Numbered from the stretch's first letter, positions 26,507 through 36,489 are shown. The stretch is 64,000 nt of DNA from Blautia sp. (GCA_029257805.1 JARIAR010000025.1:100147-164146), one strand, 5' to 3'. The notes: generated by a model not told the origin, from the sequence alone. Numbers and translations are program-made.

Positions 26507-27912
26507 AACTTTTTAATACACTGACACGCAAAAAAGAAGAATTTGTGCCGTTGGAAGAAGGCAAAGTAAAAATGTATGTTTGCGGACCAACTGTATATAA
26601 TTTAATTCATATAGGAAATGCACGTCCTATGATTGTTTTTGATACAGTGCGTCGTTATATGGAATATAAGGGATACGAAGTAAGTTATGTATCAAATTTT
26701 ACAGATGTAGATGATAAAATTATTAAAAAAGCAATTGAAGAAGGGGTAAGTGCAGAAGAAATCTCAAGTCGGTATATAGAGGAATGTAAGCGCGATATGG
26801 AGGGGATGAATGTTCGTCCTGCTACGGTTCATCCTCTTGCAACTCAGGAAATTGACGGAATGATTGAGATGATTCAGACTCTGATGGAGAAAGGGTATGC
26901 ATATGCTGCACAGGATGGGACTGTTTATTTTCGTGTGAAAAAATTTAAAGAATATGGAAAACTTTCCCATAAAAATCTGGATGATCTGCAATCAGGATTC
27001 CGATCCTTGCAGGTATCAGGAGAAGAACAGAAAGAAGATTCTCTTGATTTTGTGCTTTGGAAACCAAAAAAAGACGGGGAACCATCATGGCCTTCTCCAT
27101 GGTGTGATGGACGTCCGGGCTGGCATATAGAATGTTCCGTTATGTCTAAAAAATATCTTGGAGAAGAAATTGATATTCATGCAGGTGGTGAAGATCTGGT
27201 ATTTCCTCATCATGAAAATGAAATAGCACAGAGTGAATGCTGCAACGGAAAGATTTTTGCAAGATATTGGATGCACAATGCTTTCTTGAATATCGATAAT
27301 CGTAAAATGTCTAAGTCCCTTGGAAATTTCCGTACGGTTCGTGAAATCAGCCAACAGTATGATCTTCAGGTTCTAAGATTCTTTATGTTAAATGCACATT
27401 ATAGAAGTCCGTTAAACTTTAGTGCAGATCTTATGGAAGCATCTAAAAATGCACTGGAGCGTATTTTGGAAGGAGTTCGCCGTCTGGAAGACAGAAGAAA
27501 GAAGGGCGTACAGGCAGAACTGTTGGAAGAAGAGTACCTTCTTATTAAAGAGGCAGAAAATTTCACTGTAAAATTTGAAGAAGCCATGGATGATGATTTC
27601 AACACAGCAGATGCGCTTGCTGCAATTTTTGAACTGGTAAAATTTGCAAACACAAAGGTAACAGAAAAAAGCAGCTGTGCGTTTGCAGAAAATATCCTGA
27701 ATCAGCTTGTGAAACTTAATAATGTGCTGGGACTTGAAGTGATACAGAAAGAAGAAATTTTGGATAAAGAAATAGAGGCGCTGATCGAGGAACGTCAGGA
27801 AGCAAGAAAAGCAAAGAATTTTGCACGAGCAGATGAAATTCGTGATGAACTTCTTGAAAAAGGAATTATTTTGAAAGATACGCGTGAAGGTGTAAAATGG
27901 AAACGGGCTTAA
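26503..27912 (+). CDS. cysS: Cysteine--tRNA ligase
   Basis: 469 aa, full length. The N-terminal [18 protein letters not shown] holds a zinc Cys and the HIGH motif (HIGN variant). The Zn site continues with WHIECS and [18 protein letters not shown] is intact. It charges tRNA-Cys. It overlaps ispF (ATGA) upstream and mrnC (16 bp) downstream, implying translational coupling. Confidence 0.97.
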   Translation: MKLFNTLTRKKEEFVPLEEGKVKMYVCGPTVYNLIHIGNARPMIVFDTVRRYMEYKGYEVSYVSNFTDVDDKIIKKAIEEGVSAEEISSRYIEECKRDMEGMNVRPATVHPLATQEIDGMIEMIQTLMEKGYAYAAQDGTVYFRVKKFKEYGKLSHKNLDDLQSGFRSLQVSGEEQKEDSLDFVLWKPKKDGEPSWPSPWCDGRPGWHIECSVMSKKYLGEEIDIHAGGEDLVFPHHENEIAQSECCNGKIFARYWMHNAFLNIDNRKMSKSLGNFRTVREISQQYDLQVLRFFMLNAHYRSPLNFSADLMEASKNALERILEGVRRLEDRRKKGVQAELLEEEYLLIKEAENFTVKFEEAMDDDFNTADALAAIFELVKFANTKVTEKSSCAFAENILNQLVKLNNVLGLEVIQKEEILDKEIEALIEERQEARKAKNFARADEIRDELLEKGIILKDTREGVKWKRA

Positions 27913-28358
27913 AAAAAATAAAAGAAATGTTTCAGTTGGAAGATAGAGATTTAAGGACATATTCTCCATTAACGCTTGCTTATATAGGGGATGGCATTTA
28001 CGAACTGGTTGTACGGACTGTTCTTGTAAAACGTGGAAATTGTCCTGTAAACCGGCTGCATAAGCAGGCCAGTGGCCTTGTGAAAGCTTCTGCCCAGTCA
28101 GCTATGATGGAAATTCTTGAGCCAATGCTTACGGAAGAAGAAGCTGGGGTATATAGAAGAGGCAGAAATGCACATTCTCCTACAATGGCAAAACATGCAA
28201 CGATGTCCGATTATCGAAGAGCTACAGGATTTGAGGCTCTTATGGGATACTTATATTTAAAAGAAGAATTTGAACGAATGATAGAGTTAATTCATGCAGG
28301 ACTTGCCATGCAGGAAGAGGCATTGTCCGGGAAAAACAGAGGAGGAAAACATGAGTGA
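27897..28358 (+). CDS. mrnC: Mini-ribonuclease III
   Basis: 153 aa. It is the RNase III catalytic domain without a dsRNA-binding domain: LTLAYIGDGIYELVVR near 24-39 supplies acidic metal ligands, and RRGRNAHSPTMAKHATMSDYRRATGFEAL (in part) holds the second set. It matures 23S rRNA ends in Firmicutes. It starts inside the end of cysS and overlaps rlmB by 8 bp. Confidence 0.94.
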   Translation: METGLKKIKEMFQLEDRDLRTYSPLTLAYIGDGIYELVVRTVLVKRGNCPVNRLHKQASGLVKASAQSAMMEILEPMLTEEEAGVYRRGRNAHSPTMAKHATMSDYRRATGFEALMGYLYLKEEFERMIELIHAGLAMQEEALSGKNRGGKHE

Positions 28359-29088
28359 GCAGATTGAAGGACGCAACGCTGTATTAGAAGCGTTTCGTGC
28401 AGGACGTTGTGTAGATAAACTGTTTCTTTTGGATGGTTGTCAGGATGGTCCTGTTCGCACCATTGCAAGAGAAGCAAGAAAGCATGATACGATCATTAAT
28501 TTTGTGGCAAAAGAGCGATTGGACCAATTAAGTGAGACAGGTGCACACCAGGGTGTAATTGCACAGGTGGCAGCTTACGAATATGCAGAAGTGGAAGATA
28601 TTTTAAAAAAAGCAGAAGAAAAAGGAGAAGCACCGTTTCTCTTTCTTTTAGATGGGATTGAAGATCCTCATAATCTTGGCGCAATTATACGTACAGCAAA
28701 TCTGGCAGGTGCTCATGGGGTGATTATTCCAAAGCGGCGGGCTGCAGGACTTACTTCTACAGTTGCAAAAACATCTGCAGGAGCGCTGAATTATACACCG
28801 GTGGCAAAAGTTACAAATCTTGGAAAAACCATTGATGAGTTGAAAGAGAGAGGAATCTGGTTTGCCTGTGCTGATATGGGCGGAGAGTCAATGTACAATC
28901 TGAATCTTACAGGTCCTATGGGACTTGTTATTGGGAATGAAGGCGAAGGGGTAAGCCGTCTTATTCGTGAAAAATGTGATTATATAGCATCCATTCCCAT
29001 GAAAGGCGAGATTGATTCTTTGAATGCGTCTGTAGCAGCTGGCGTACTTGCGTATGAAATTGTAAGGCAGCGGTTGAATAGTAAATAG
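28351..29088 (+). CDS. rlmB: 23S rRNA (guanosine-2'-O-)-methyltransferase RlmB
   Basis: 245 aa from ATG 28351 (GGAGG upstream). A small N-terminal substrate-binding domain (QIEGRNAVLEAF) is followed by a SPOUT knot: LDGIEDPHNLGAIIRTA, VIGNEGEGVSRL and SLNASVAAGVLAYE. It methylates G2251 of 23S rRNA or the equivalent position. It is encoded between mrnC and sigH, as in many Firmicutes. Confidence 0.93.
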   Translation: MSEQIEGRNAVLEAFRAGRCVDKLFLLDGCQDGPVRTIAREARKHDTIINFVAKERLDQLSETGAHQGVIAQVAAYEYAEVEDILKKAEEKGEAPFLFLLDGIEDPHNLGAIIRTANLAGAHGVIIPKRRAAGLTSTVAKTSAGALNYTPVAKVTNLGKTIDELKERGIWFACADMGGESMYNLNLTGPMGLVIGNEGEGVSRLIREKCDYIASIPMKGEIDSLNASVAAGVLAYEIVRQRLNSK

Positions 29089-29099
29089 GCGGAGGCAGC

Positions 29100-29678
29100 A
29101 TGAGCCAGTATGATAATGTAACAGATGAGAGATTGATTGAACGGCTTCGCAAAGGCGAAGCCGGTATCTCTGATTACCTGATGGAAAAATATAAAGAACT
29201 GGTGAGAAAAAAAGCAAGAGCCATGTTTCTCATAGGCGGAGATACGGATGATTTAATTCAGGAGGGGATGATCGGACTTTTTAAAGCGGTTCGAGATTAT
29301 CAGCCAGATAAGGAAGCTTCTTTTCAGACATTTGCCAGAATGTGTATAGACAGGCAGATGTATAATGCCATCCAGAATTCTAACCGTCAAAAACATCAGC
29401 CTCTGAATTCTTATATTTCTCTAAGCGAAGAAGAGGAGATGGATTTAGAAAATTATCAGGTGGAAAATCCGGAATCCATCATTATAAATCAGGAGAATCT
29501 TCAGAATCTTCAAGAGGAAATCCAGAAAAATTTAAGCTCTATGGAGAATCAGGTATTAGATTTTTATATGAAGGGGCATAGTTATGTCCGGATTGCAGAA
29601 CTTATGGGGAAATCACCGAAATCCATTGACAATGCTTTGCGCCGTATTCGTACGAAGATAAGGAAAATTATCAACTAA
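29100..29678 (+). CDS. sigH: RNA polymerase sigma-H (stationary phase/sporulation)
   Basis: 192 aa. Region 2 is DDLIQEGMIGLFKAVRDYQPDKEASFQTFARMCIDRQMYNAI (in part); region 4 holds the HTH YVRIAELMGKSPKSIDNALRRIR. Its size and its place after mrnC-rlmB match Spo0H of spore-forming Firmicutes. It directs early sporulation and stationary-phase genes. ATG 29100 follows GGCGGAGG, 11 bp after rlmB. Confidence 0.93.
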   Translation: MSQYDNVTDERLIERLRKGEAGISDYLMEKYKELVRKKARAMFLIGGDTDDLIQEGMIGLFKAVRDYQPDKEASFQTFARMCIDRQMYNAIQNSNRQKHQPLNSYISLSEEEEMDLENYQVENPESIIINQENLQNLQEEIQKNLSSMENQVLDFYMKGHSYVRIAELMGKSPKSIDNALRRIRTKIRKIIN

Positions 29679-29681
29679 GTA

Positions 29682-29710
29682 TTGACAACCTGGAGAAAGT
29701 CTGATAACAT
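29682..29710 (+). promoter_or_regulatory. Promoter of tRNA-Thr
   Basis: TTGACA (29682-29687), a 17-bp spacer and TAACAT (29705-29710), 38 bp before the tRNA. Confidence 0.75.
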
Positions 29711-29748
29711 ATCAAACTGTGAGCGGTATGATTACCGTAAACAGAGAT

Positions 29749-29821
29749 GCTGCTGTGGCTCAGTCGGTAGAGCGTCGCCTTGGTAAGGCGGAGGTCACGG
29801 GTTCAATTCCCGTCAGCAGCT
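29749..29821 (+). tRNA. tRNA-Thr (anticodon GGU)
   Basis: 73 nt. The acceptor stem GCTGCTG/CAGCAGC is perfect. The D arm GCTC...GAGC, an anticodon stem of five pairs around loop TTGGTAA (anticodon GGT), and T arm ACGGG-TTCAATT-CCCGT are all present. The discriminator base is T, and CCA is not encoded. It carries threonine for ACC/ACU codons. Confidence 0.95.
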
Positions 29822-29997
29822 TTTGTTTTGCGAGAAAATATATTTGAAGCCAAGCAGTCGTGTGAAACGATTGCTTTTTTTGTGTATAAAACATGTGTGA
29901 AAGATAAGATTTTCCATAAAAATAGGGCAAATAACTTTAAAAATCTTAGCTTTTATGGTATCATAAAACATCTAAGAGACTTTTAGGAGGGAAAAAA

Positions 29998-31665
29998 ATG
30001 GAGAACGAAACAGTTTCCAAGAATTTTATTGAAAATATTATAGACAAAGATTTGGCAGAAGGTGTCTATGACACCGTGCATACACGTTTCCCGCCGGAGC
30101 CAAATGGTTATCTTCATATTGGACATGCAAAGTCTATTCTTTTAAATTATGGACTTGCACAGCAATATCATGGAAAATTCAATATGCGTTTTGATGATAC
30201 AAATCCAACAAAAGAAAAAATCGAATTTGTGGAATCCATTAAGGAAGATATTAAATGGCTTGGAGCAGACTGGGAAGACAGACTGTTTTTTGCATCGGAT
30301 TATTTTGATAAGATGTATGAAGCTGCTGTGAAGCTTATTAAAAAAGGAAAAGCATTTGTCTGTGATCTGAGTGCAGAAGAGATCCGTGCATATAGAGGAA
30401 CACTCACAGAGCCGGGAAAAGAAAGTCCTTATCGCAATAGATCCGTGGAAGAAAATTTACAGCTCTTCGAAGAGATGAAAAATGGCAAATATGCAGATGG
30501 GGAGAAAGTGCTTCGCGCCAAAATCGACATGGCTTCTCCTAATATGAATATGCGTGATCCTGTTATTTATCGAGTGGCGCATATGACTCACCATAATACC
30601 GGGGATAAGTGGTGCATTTATCCAATGTATGATTTTGCACATCCAATAGAAGATGCTATAGAAGGAATTACACATTCTATCTGTACTCTGGAGTTTGAAG
30701 ATCATCGTCCGTTGTATGACTGGGTGGTAAAAGAACTGGAATATCCACATCCGCCAAAGCAGATTGAATTTGCAAAACTTTATTTGACAAATGTTGTTAC
30801 AGGAAAGAGATATATTAAAAAACTGGTAGAAGACGGAATTGTAGATGGCTGGGATGATCCTCGTCTTGTGTCGATTGCAGCTCTTCGTCGCCGTGGATTT
30901 ACACCGGAGTCCATTAAAATGTTTGTGGATCTCTGTGGAGTATCAAAAGCAAATAGTTCTGTGGATTATGCGATGCTGGAGTATTGTATAAGAGAGGATC
31001 TAAAACTGAAGAGACCGAGACTGATGGCGGTTCTTGATCCGATCAAGCTTGTGATTGATAATTATCCGGAGAACGAAACAGAGTATCTGGAAGCTCCAAA
31101 TAATATGGAAAATGAAGCTCTTGGCAAGAGAAAAGTTCCTTTTGGGAAGGAATTGTATATTGAAAGAGAAGACTTTATGGTTGAACCTCCTAAAAAATAT
31201 AAACGTCTTTTCCCTGGAACAGAAGTCCGTCTGATGAATGCATATTTTGTGACATGTACAGGTTTTGAAACAGATGACGATGGAAATGTAAGTGTAGTTC
31301 ATTGCACATATGATCCAGCTACAAAAGGTGGCAATGCACCTGACGGAAGAAAAGTGAAAGGAACGATTCACTGGGTAGAAGCTTCTCATGCGGGAGAAGT
31401 AGAAGTGCGCCTTTATGAGAATATTGTAGATGAAGAAAAAGGTGTGTATAACAAAGAGGATGGTTCTCTTAATGTAAATCCAAATTCGCTTACAAAAGTC
31501 AGAGCCTATGTAGAACCGGCTTTAATGGAAGCCAAAGGATATGATAGTTTTCAGTTTGTGAGAAATGGATTTTTCTGTGCAGATATCCATGATTCAAAAG
31601 AAGGAAATCCGGTGTTCAATCGTATCGTATCGTTAAAGAGTTCTTTTAAACTTCCAAAAGCCTGA
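29998..31665 (+). CDS. glnS: Glutamine--tRNA ligase
   Basis: 555 aa. Class I synthetase with [16 protein letters not shown] (HIGH) and NMRFDDTNP near the N-terminus, and two anticodon-binding beta-barrels in the last 200 residues ([16 protein letters not shown]). The KMSKS position reads [10 protein letters not shown] instead of the usual VMSKR; see findings. It charges tRNA-Gln directly, so this organism need not rely only on the amidotransferase route. AGGAGGG precedes the ATG. Confidence 0.95.
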   Translation: MENETVSKNFIENIIDKDLAEGVYDTVHTRFPPEPNGYLHIGHAKSILLNYGLAQQYHGKFNMRFDDTNPTKEKIEFVESIKEDIKWLGADWEDRLFFASDYFDKMYEAAVKLIKKGKAFVCDLSAEEIRAYRGTLTEPGKESPYRNRSVEENLQLFEEMKNGKYADGEKVLRAKIDMASPNMNMRDPVIYRVAHMTHHNTGDKWCIYPMYDFAHPIEDAIEGITHSICTLEFEDHRPLYDWVVKELEYPHPPKQIEFAKLYLTNVVTGKRYIKKLVEDGIVDGWDDPRLVSIAALRRRGFTPESIKMFVDLCGVSKANSSVDYAMLEYCIREDLKLKRPRLMAVLDPIKLVIDNYPENETEYLEAPNNMENEALGKRKVPFGKELYIEREDFMVEPPKKYKRLFPGTEVRLMNAYFVTCTGFETDDDGNVSVVHCTYDPATKGGNAPDGRKVKGTIHWVEASHAGEVEVRLYENIVDEEKGVYNKEDGSLNVNPNSLTKVRAYVEPALMEAKGYDSFQFVRNGFFCADIHDSKEGNPVFNRIVSLKSSFKLPKA

Positions 31666-31682
31666 TTTTAAAAGAGGGAAAA

Positions 31683-31717
31683 CAAACAGACTTCGCTATA
31701 TTGGCGGAGTCTGTTTG
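31683..31717 (+). terminator. Strong hairpin after glnS
   Basis: CAAACAGACT (31683-31692) pairs with AGTCTGTTTG (31708-31717), with an inner CGC/GCG. There is no good T run after it, so it may be a weak terminator or a 3'-end stabiliser. Confidence 0.55.
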
Positions 31718-31755
31718 AAAATAAAACAAAAGTACATTGCGTGGAGGGTACAAAA

Positions 31756-32148
31756 ATGAAAAGATTAAATGTGGCAAAAAAAGATGCATGTATGGCATGC
31801 AAGGCATGTGAAATTGCGTGTGCAGAGGCTTTTTATAAGGAATTTAAAGAAGAGTATTCCTGCATACATATTGAGGTGAAAAAAGACGGAGTGACACCGA
31901 AACCGGTGAATTGTGTTCAGTGTGGAAAATGTGCAGCTGCCTGTCCGGAAGGTGCTATTACCCAGAATGCAAAAGGGGTTTACATGATCAACAAAAAGAA
32001 ATGTATCGGATGCGGAAAATGTGTGGAAGTCTGTCCATTTGGTGTTATGGTAAAAGCGGAAGATAAGGAATATGCAAGTAAATGTATTGCATGCGGAATT
32101 TGTGTAAAAGCCTGTCCAATGGATGTACTGGAAATTAAAGAGGCATAA
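31756..32148 (+). CDS. 4Fe-4S ferredoxin with four cysteine motifs
   Basis: 130 aa from ATG 31756 (GGAGGG at 31743-31748, too close for the GTG at 31741). Cysteine groups are CMACKACEIAC, CVQCGKCAAACP, CIGCGKCVEVCP and CIACGICVKACP, giving room for up to four clusters. The layout resembles HycB/CooF-type electron-transfer subunits. Those usually sit beside an oxidoreductase; this one stands alone between glnS and a convergent small gene, so its partner is unknown. Confidence 0.9.
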   Translation: MKRLNVAKKDACMACKACEIACAEAFYKEFKEEYSCIHIEVKKDGVTPKPVNCVQCGKCAAACPEGAITQNAKGVYMINKKKCIGCGKCVEVCPFGVMVKAEDKEYASKCIACGICVKACPMDVLEIKEA

Positions 32149-32155
32149 TAAAAAG

Positions 32156-32184
32156 ACCCGGAAGTATACAACACTTCCGGGTTT
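32156..32184. terminator. Bidirectional terminator between convergent genes
   Basis: ACCCGGAAGT (32156-32165) pairs perfectly with ACTTCCGGGT (32173-32182). On the - strand it is followed by a T5 run; on the + strand by TTTC. Confidence 0.85.
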
Positions 32185-32190
32185 CAATGT

Positions 32191-32505
32191 TTATTCTTCG
32201 GTTGAAAGAGAGGTATCTTCCGGTTCTTCTTTTTCTTCTTTTTCTGCAGTTTCTGTTTCCGGCTGTATTTCTGTTTCTGAAGAAGAAGCCTCCCATGTCT
32301 GGAATACTTCCTGCTCTTCTTTGAGTTCTTCATCAAAGTTCTCGAAAGTATCAAGATCATCTAAATCATCTAAATCGTTAAAATCATCTTCGAAATCAAC
32401 TGGTTGGTGGCTTTTTTTTGCAAAATGTGCAGCAATTGCTCCGGCAGCGGCGGCAGTAAAGGCACCAACTGCTACAAATCCCCAATATTTATTTATTTTA
32501 GCCAT
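32191..32505 (-). CDS. Small membrane-associated acidic protein
   Basis: 104 aa from the start codon at 32505 (AGGAG upstream). An N-terminal hydrophobic segment (about 7-27, rich in Ala and Gly) is followed by a very acidic tail with Asp-Asp-Leu repeats and Glu/Pro/Thr. No domain is recognised. The tail suggests a charged surface or membrane-tethered linker protein. It has no partner gene nearby on the same strand. Confidence 0.7.
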   Translation of the reverse strand: MAKINKYWGFVAVGAFTAAAAGAIAAHFAKKSHQPVDFEDDFNDLDDLDDLDTFENFDEELKEEQEVFQTWEASSSETEIQPETETAEKEEKEEPEDTSLSTEE

Positions 32506-32642
32506 AATATGATTCTCCTTTCGTATTAGGATTATAATTTTCTGTGCACTTTTTCTAGATGAAGTGGACACAGCTCCTTATTATTGTAATACTTTTTGAA
32601 GAAAAAGAAAAGAGAATAAATCAGGTTTGAAATAAAAAGCGG

Positions 32643-32671
32643 TTGCGAACTAAGAATATAGGGGGTATACT
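32643..32671 (+). promoter_or_regulatory. Promoter of the maf-HAD-aldehyde dehydrogenase group
   Basis: TTGCGA (32643-32648), a 17-bp spacer and TATACT (32666-32671), about 28 bp before the maf start. Confidence 0.65.
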
Positions 32672-32698
32672 AGGCAGGAAAGAGGAAGGAGAAGAAAA

Positions 32699-33295
32699 AT
32701 GGAAACGAAAAGAATTGTATTGGCATCTGCTTCTCCAAGGAGACGTGAACTTCTAGAGAAAGCCGGCGTTTCGTTTGAGATAATGACAGGGAATGGAGAG
32801 GAAAAGATTACAAAAACGAAACCTTCTGAAATTGTGGAGACATTATCAAAAGATAAGGTTTTACAGGTGATAAACAGGCTGCCATCAGAACCAGGAATCG
32901 TTGTGATTGGAGCTGACACAATTGTGGTCTTTAAAGATAAAGTGCTTGGAAAGCCTTCTGATAAAAAAGATGCACAGGAAACTCTTAAAAAACTTCAGGG
33001 AAATACCCATCAGGTATACACAGGAGTGACGCTTGCTTTTTACAGAGATGAGACATGGGAATATTATTCATTTTCAGAATGTACAGATGTTACTTTTTAT
33101 CCAGTGGATGAAGAAAAGATCAGGATATATACAGAAACCGGGGAGTCAATGGATAAAGCCGGAAGTTATGGGATTCAGGGCCTTTGGGGTATCTATGTAA
33201 AAGGAATTTGCGGGGATTATAATAACGTTGTAGGGCTTCCTGTAGCAAGATTGTTTTATGAAGCAGGAAAGCTTGGAATAGATTTGAGAGGATAA
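32699..33295 (+). CDS. maf: Maf-like nucleotide pyrophosphatase
   Basis: 198 aa. LASASPRRRELLEKAG at the N-terminus binds phosphate; IGADTIV and the DKAGSYGIQG stretch complete the family pattern. It hydrolyses non-canonical or modified nucleoside triphosphates (house-cleaning) and has been linked to division arrest. AGGAAGGAG precedes the ATG. It leads a compact operon, with 5 bp to the next gene. Confidence 0.93.
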   Translation: METKRIVLASASPRRRELLEKAGVSFEIMTGNGEEKITKTKPSEIVETLSKDKVLQVINRLPSEPGIVVIGADTIVVFKDKVLGKPSDKKDAQETLKKLQGNTHQVYTGVTLAFYRDETWEYYSFSECTDVTFYPVDEEKIRIYTETGESMDKAGSYGIQGLWGIYVKGICGDYNNVVGLPVARLFYEAGKLGIDLRG

Positions 33296-33300
33296 AGGTA

Positions 33301-33966
33301 ATGTTAAGAGCATGTATTTTTGATCTTGATGGAACACTGGCCGATACATTGGAGTCGATGGCATATGTGGCAAATACGATCATGGAGCAGTTTGGATTAA
33401 AACATCTGGAAACAGATGATTTTCGTTATTACAGTGGAGAAGGGGCGAATATGCTTATGCGCAGATGTCTCAAAGATGCAGGAGATGAAAATCTTACTCG
33501 TTTTGATGAAGGACAGCGCATTTACAGAGAAATGTTTGCAAAAGATCCCATGTACAAAGTGGTGCATTATGCCGGGATGCCGGAAACAATTAAGAAATTA
33601 AAACAAGCAGGAGCAAAGCTTGCTGTGTGCTCTAATAAACCGCATCCTGCAGCTGTGAAAGTAATTGAGCAGATGTTTGAAGGGGATTTTGATATAGTTT
33701 TAGGACAAAGTAATGATTTTCCAAGAAAACCGTCTCCTGCGGGAGCACTGCAGATTGCAGAAAAGTTTGGTATAAAGCCGGAGGAATGCATGTATGTAGG
33801 AGATACCGCAACAGATATGCAGACAGGGAAAGCGGCAGGTATGTATACGGTAGGGGCACTCTGGGGATTTAGAGACAGAGAAGAACTCAATAAAAACGGT
33901 GCAGATATTATCGCGGAAAAGCCGTTGGATTTAGTAGGAATTTATGAGGAAAAAAGCAATGATTAA
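33301..33966 (+). CDS. HAD hydrolase, phosphoglycolate phosphatase-like
   Basis: 221 aa. HAD motif I is IFDLDGTLADT (nucleophile Asp9), motif II CSNKP, and motif IV GDTATDM; an alpha-helical cap lies between. It is closest in style to Gph/PgmB phosphatases; the substrate is not certain. It lies directly after maf and overlaps the next HAD gene by 8 bp. Confidence 0.85.
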   Translation: MLRACIFDLDGTLADTLESMAYVANTIMEQFGLKHLETDDFRYYSGEGANMLMRRCLKDAGDENLTRFDEGQRIYREMFAKDPMYKVVHYAGMPETIKKLKQAGAKLAVCSNKPHPAAVKVIEQMFEGDFDIVLGQSNDFPRKPSPAGALQIAEKFGIKPEECMYVGDTATDMQTGKAAGMYTVGALWGFRDREELNKNGADIIAEKPLDLVGIYEEKSND

Positions 33967-34762
33967 GTTGGTGGCAAGTGATTTAGATGGAACACTTTTG
34001 TTAAATGGAGCACAAACACTTCCGGAAGATTTATTCCCTCTCATTCATCAGCTGAAAGAATTGGGAATTTTATTTGTGGCAGCCAGTGGTCGGCAGTATG
34101 CGAATATGAAGCGGCTTTTTCAGCCTGTTTTAGAAGATATGGCATTTATATGCGAAAATGGAGCGTTGGCATTTCAAAATGAAAAGCTGCTTTATGAAGA
34201 TGCATTTGACCCGGAACTTTCCAGAGAAATTGTAGAAACAATCTATGCAAAAGATGGTGCAGAATTTTCTTATTCCACAAGAGATTTTTATTATATGAAA
34301 CCTAAAACAGATCATTATGAGAATCTTATGGTAAATATAGTGAAAAATAAATGTAAGAGTGTTCGGGAGTTTGGGGAAATGGTAGAGCCGTGTGTGAAAA
34401 TTGCGGTGTACGAACGCGGTGGAGTAACGGAAGAGTCAATACGCTACTGGAGAGAACGATTTGGAGATCGTTGTACTGTTGTAACGTCGGGATTTGACTG
34501 GGTGGATTTTATTCCCTTTGGTACAAATAAGGCAAAAGGAATTAAGGAGTTCCAAAATATATTGAAAATCGGACCAGAGCAGTGTGTAGCATTTGGCGAC
34601 GAATATAATGATATAGAAATGCTTAAGAGTGTTAAATATGGTTTTTCCATGGCACATGCAAAACCAGGGGTAAGAGAAGTGGCTTCCTATGAGACACCTT
34701 GTGTTCAGACAGTGCTGAAAAAAATCATTGAAACAAAAGGAAAGATGGAGGAGGTGATATGA
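33959..34762 (+). CDS. Cof-type HAD phosphatase
   Basis: 267 aa from ATG 33959 (AGGAAA site); ATG 33944 has none. Motif I VASDLDGTLL, motif II AASGR and motif IV FGDEYNDIEML place it in the Cof/YidA class with the large C2 cap. These remove phosphate from sugar phosphates or flavin intermediates. It overlaps both neighbours, so it is translationally coupled. Confidence 0.88.
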   Translation: MIKLVASDLDGTLLLNGAQTLPEDLFPLIHQLKELGILFVAASGRQYANMKRLFQPVLEDMAFICENGALAFQNEKLLYEDAFDPELSREIVETIYAKDGAEFSYSTRDFYYMKPKTDHYENLMVNIVKNKCKSVREFGEMVEPCVKIAVYERGGVTEESIRYWRERFGDRCTVVTSGFDWVDFIPFGTNKAKGIKEFQNILKIGPEQCVAFGDEYNDIEMLKSVKYGFSMAHAKPGVREVASYETPCVQTVLKKIIETKGKMEEVI

Positions 34763-35019
34763 TGTATACAGAAGAATGTATTTATACATTTCTTAAAAAT
34801 CAGGGGCAGTTATTTGACGAACCTGTGGCGGAAACGTATGAGGAAGCAGAAGAATTTCTGGAAGATTGTATGGCTGTTGTAGTAGATTCTTTAAAAGAGG
34901 CGAAGCAATATCTGGAAGAACTTGGTGCAGATGTAGAGGGAATGTCTTTGGAAGAAATTCAAGAGGCATGTGAAGTATTTGAAATTCCGGATGGAACCTA
35001 TCTGATCGTTGAGGGATAA
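34759..35019 (+). CDS. Small acidic protein of unknown function
   Basis: 86 aa, pI clearly acidic, mostly helical (YEEAEEFLEDCMAVVVDSLKEA in part), with no known motif. Two ATGs in tandem (34759, 34762) both follow GGAGGAGGTGAT; the second has better spacing. It overlaps the Cof phosphatase stop and ends 2 bp before the aldehyde dehydrogenase gene, so it belongs to this operon. Confidence 0.65.
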   Translation: MMYTEECIYTFLKNQGQLFDEPVAETYEEAEEFLEDCMAVVVDSLKEAKQYLEELGADVEGMSLEEIQEACEVFEIPDGTYLIVEG

Positions 35020-35021
35020 AT

Positions 35022-36386
35022 ATGAAAGAAATTGTAGAACGGCAGAGAGCATATTATAGGGCGGGGAATACCCGCCCTTATGCTTTTCGTAAAAAAATGC
35101 TGGAGAAATTAGAAAAGGCAATAAGGAAATATGAACAGGAAATTAAAAGCGCTTTATATAAAGATTTAAGAAAATCTTCACAGGAAGCCTATATGACAGA
35201 AATCGGGCTGGTGTTAAGTGAAATTTCGTATGTAAAGAGACATCTGAAAAAATGGATGAGAGAAAAGAAGGTCTCGGCTCCGCTTGCCCAGTTTCCGGCA
35301 TATGGAAGGATAAAGCGGGAACCATATGGCGTCGTGTTAATCATGGCGCCTTGGAACTATCCCCTTCTTTTAAATATAGAGCCACTATGTGATGCGATTG
35401 CTGCAGGAAACTGCTGCATATTGAAAACATCAGCGTATGCGCCGAATACTTCCAGGGTTTTAAAATATATGATAGAAGAAACATTTCCTGCAGACTATAT
35501 AAGGGTTATAGAAGGGGGAAGAGAGGTAAACCGCCAACTTCTGGAAGAACGTTTTGATTATATATTTTTCACAGGCAGTCCGCAGGTGGGGAAACTTGTT
35601 ATGGAAAAAGCGGCAGCAACATTGACTCCTGTAACGCTGGAACTGGGAGGGAAAAGTCCTTGCATTGTAGATGAGTTAGTGAATGTTGATATGGCGGCCA
35701 AGCGGATTGTGTTTGGGAAATTTATTAATTGCGGACAGACCTGTGTGGCACCGGATTATGTTTTGGTGCATAAAAAAAAGAAAGAGGAGTTAATAAAAGC
35801 ACTTATAAAGTGGATTTACTATTTTTGGGGAGAGAATCCACTTGAAAATCCGGATTATCCAAAAATGATTACAGAAAAGCATTTTCAACGTGTAAAAAAT
35901 CTCATGAATGAGGGAAGAATCCGTTTAGGAGGAAAAACAGACGAAGAGAAAATGCAGATTACACCGACGATTCTGGATATGGTAAAATGGGAATATAAAA
36001 TTATGGGAGAAGAAATTTTTGGACCGGTACTTCCGATTTTAGAATATGACAATGTGCAGAATCTCATAGAAACTTTGGAAAAAAAGGAAAAACCACTGGC
36101 ATTGTATGTTTTTACCAGAGATAAGAAAGTAAAAGAGGAGATTCTTTCCAGACTTTCTTTCGGAGGAGGATGTGTTAATGATACACTGATGCATCTGGCT
36201 ACTTCTTCAATGGGGTTTGGAGGCGTAGGAAACAGTGGAATGGGAAGTTATCATGGAAAGGAGGGGTTTGAGACTTTTTCTCATAAAAAAAGTATTCTTC
36301 ACAGAGGAATATTTCCTGATTTTACAATACGGTATCCTGTTTATAGCAGAAAAAAAGAAAAAATAATAAGAAAACTTTTACAATAA
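35022..36386 (+). CDS. Aldehyde dehydrogenase (YwdH-like)
   Basis: 454 aa. Class 3-type soluble aldehyde dehydrogenase: the catalytic Glu is in LELGGKSP, the catalytic Cys in NCGQTCVAPDY, and PWNYPLLLNIEPL is the coenzyme-binding stretch. The C-terminal block FGGVGNSGMGSYHGKEGFETFSHKKS (in part) is typical. It oxidises aldehydes to acids with NAD(P)+. It is the last gene of the maf operon. The 100 bp to the next gene hold no strong terminator that I can see. Confidence 0.93.
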   Translation: MKEIVERQRAYYRAGNTRPYAFRKKMLEKLEKAIRKYEQEIKSALYKDLRKSSQEAYMTEIGLVLSEISYVKRHLKKWMREKKVSAPLAQFPAYGRIKREPYGVVLIMAPWNYPLLLNIEPLCDAIAAGNCCILKTSAYAPNTSRVLKYMIEETFPADYIRVIEGGREVNRQLLEERFDYIFFTGSPQVGKLVMEKAAATLTPVTLELGGKSPCIVDELVNVDMAAKRIVFGKFINCGQTCVAPDYVLVHKKKKEELIKALIKWIYYFWGENPLENPDYPKMITEKHFQRVKNLMNEGRIRLGGKTDEEKMQITPTILDMVKWEYKIMGEEIFGPVLPILEYDNVQNLIETLEKKEKPLALYVFTRDKKVKEEILSRLSFGGGCVNDTLMHLATSSMGFGGVGNSGMGSYHGKEGFETFSHKKSILHRGIFPDFTIRYPVYSRKKEKIIRKLLQ

Positions 36387-36489
36387 TATAATTAGAACCT
36401 TTTTTAAGTAATACTTGAGGAATTTCAGGGAATAAGTTAAAATATTGTTACAAAATATAAATCATTTAAAATGTAAAGGAGGATGACAT

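Noticed and set aside
26400..26510. T-box leader in front of cysS, or in front of glnS
   Set aside because: cysS starts inside ispF, and the stretch before glnS lacks the T-box GGTGG core and antiterminator pattern.
32123..32512. 129-codon Ser/Lys-rich frame on the + strand
   Set aside because: It is antisense to the 32191-32505 gene, begins inside the ferredoxin gene without a ribosome site and has a low-complexity Ser-rich composition.
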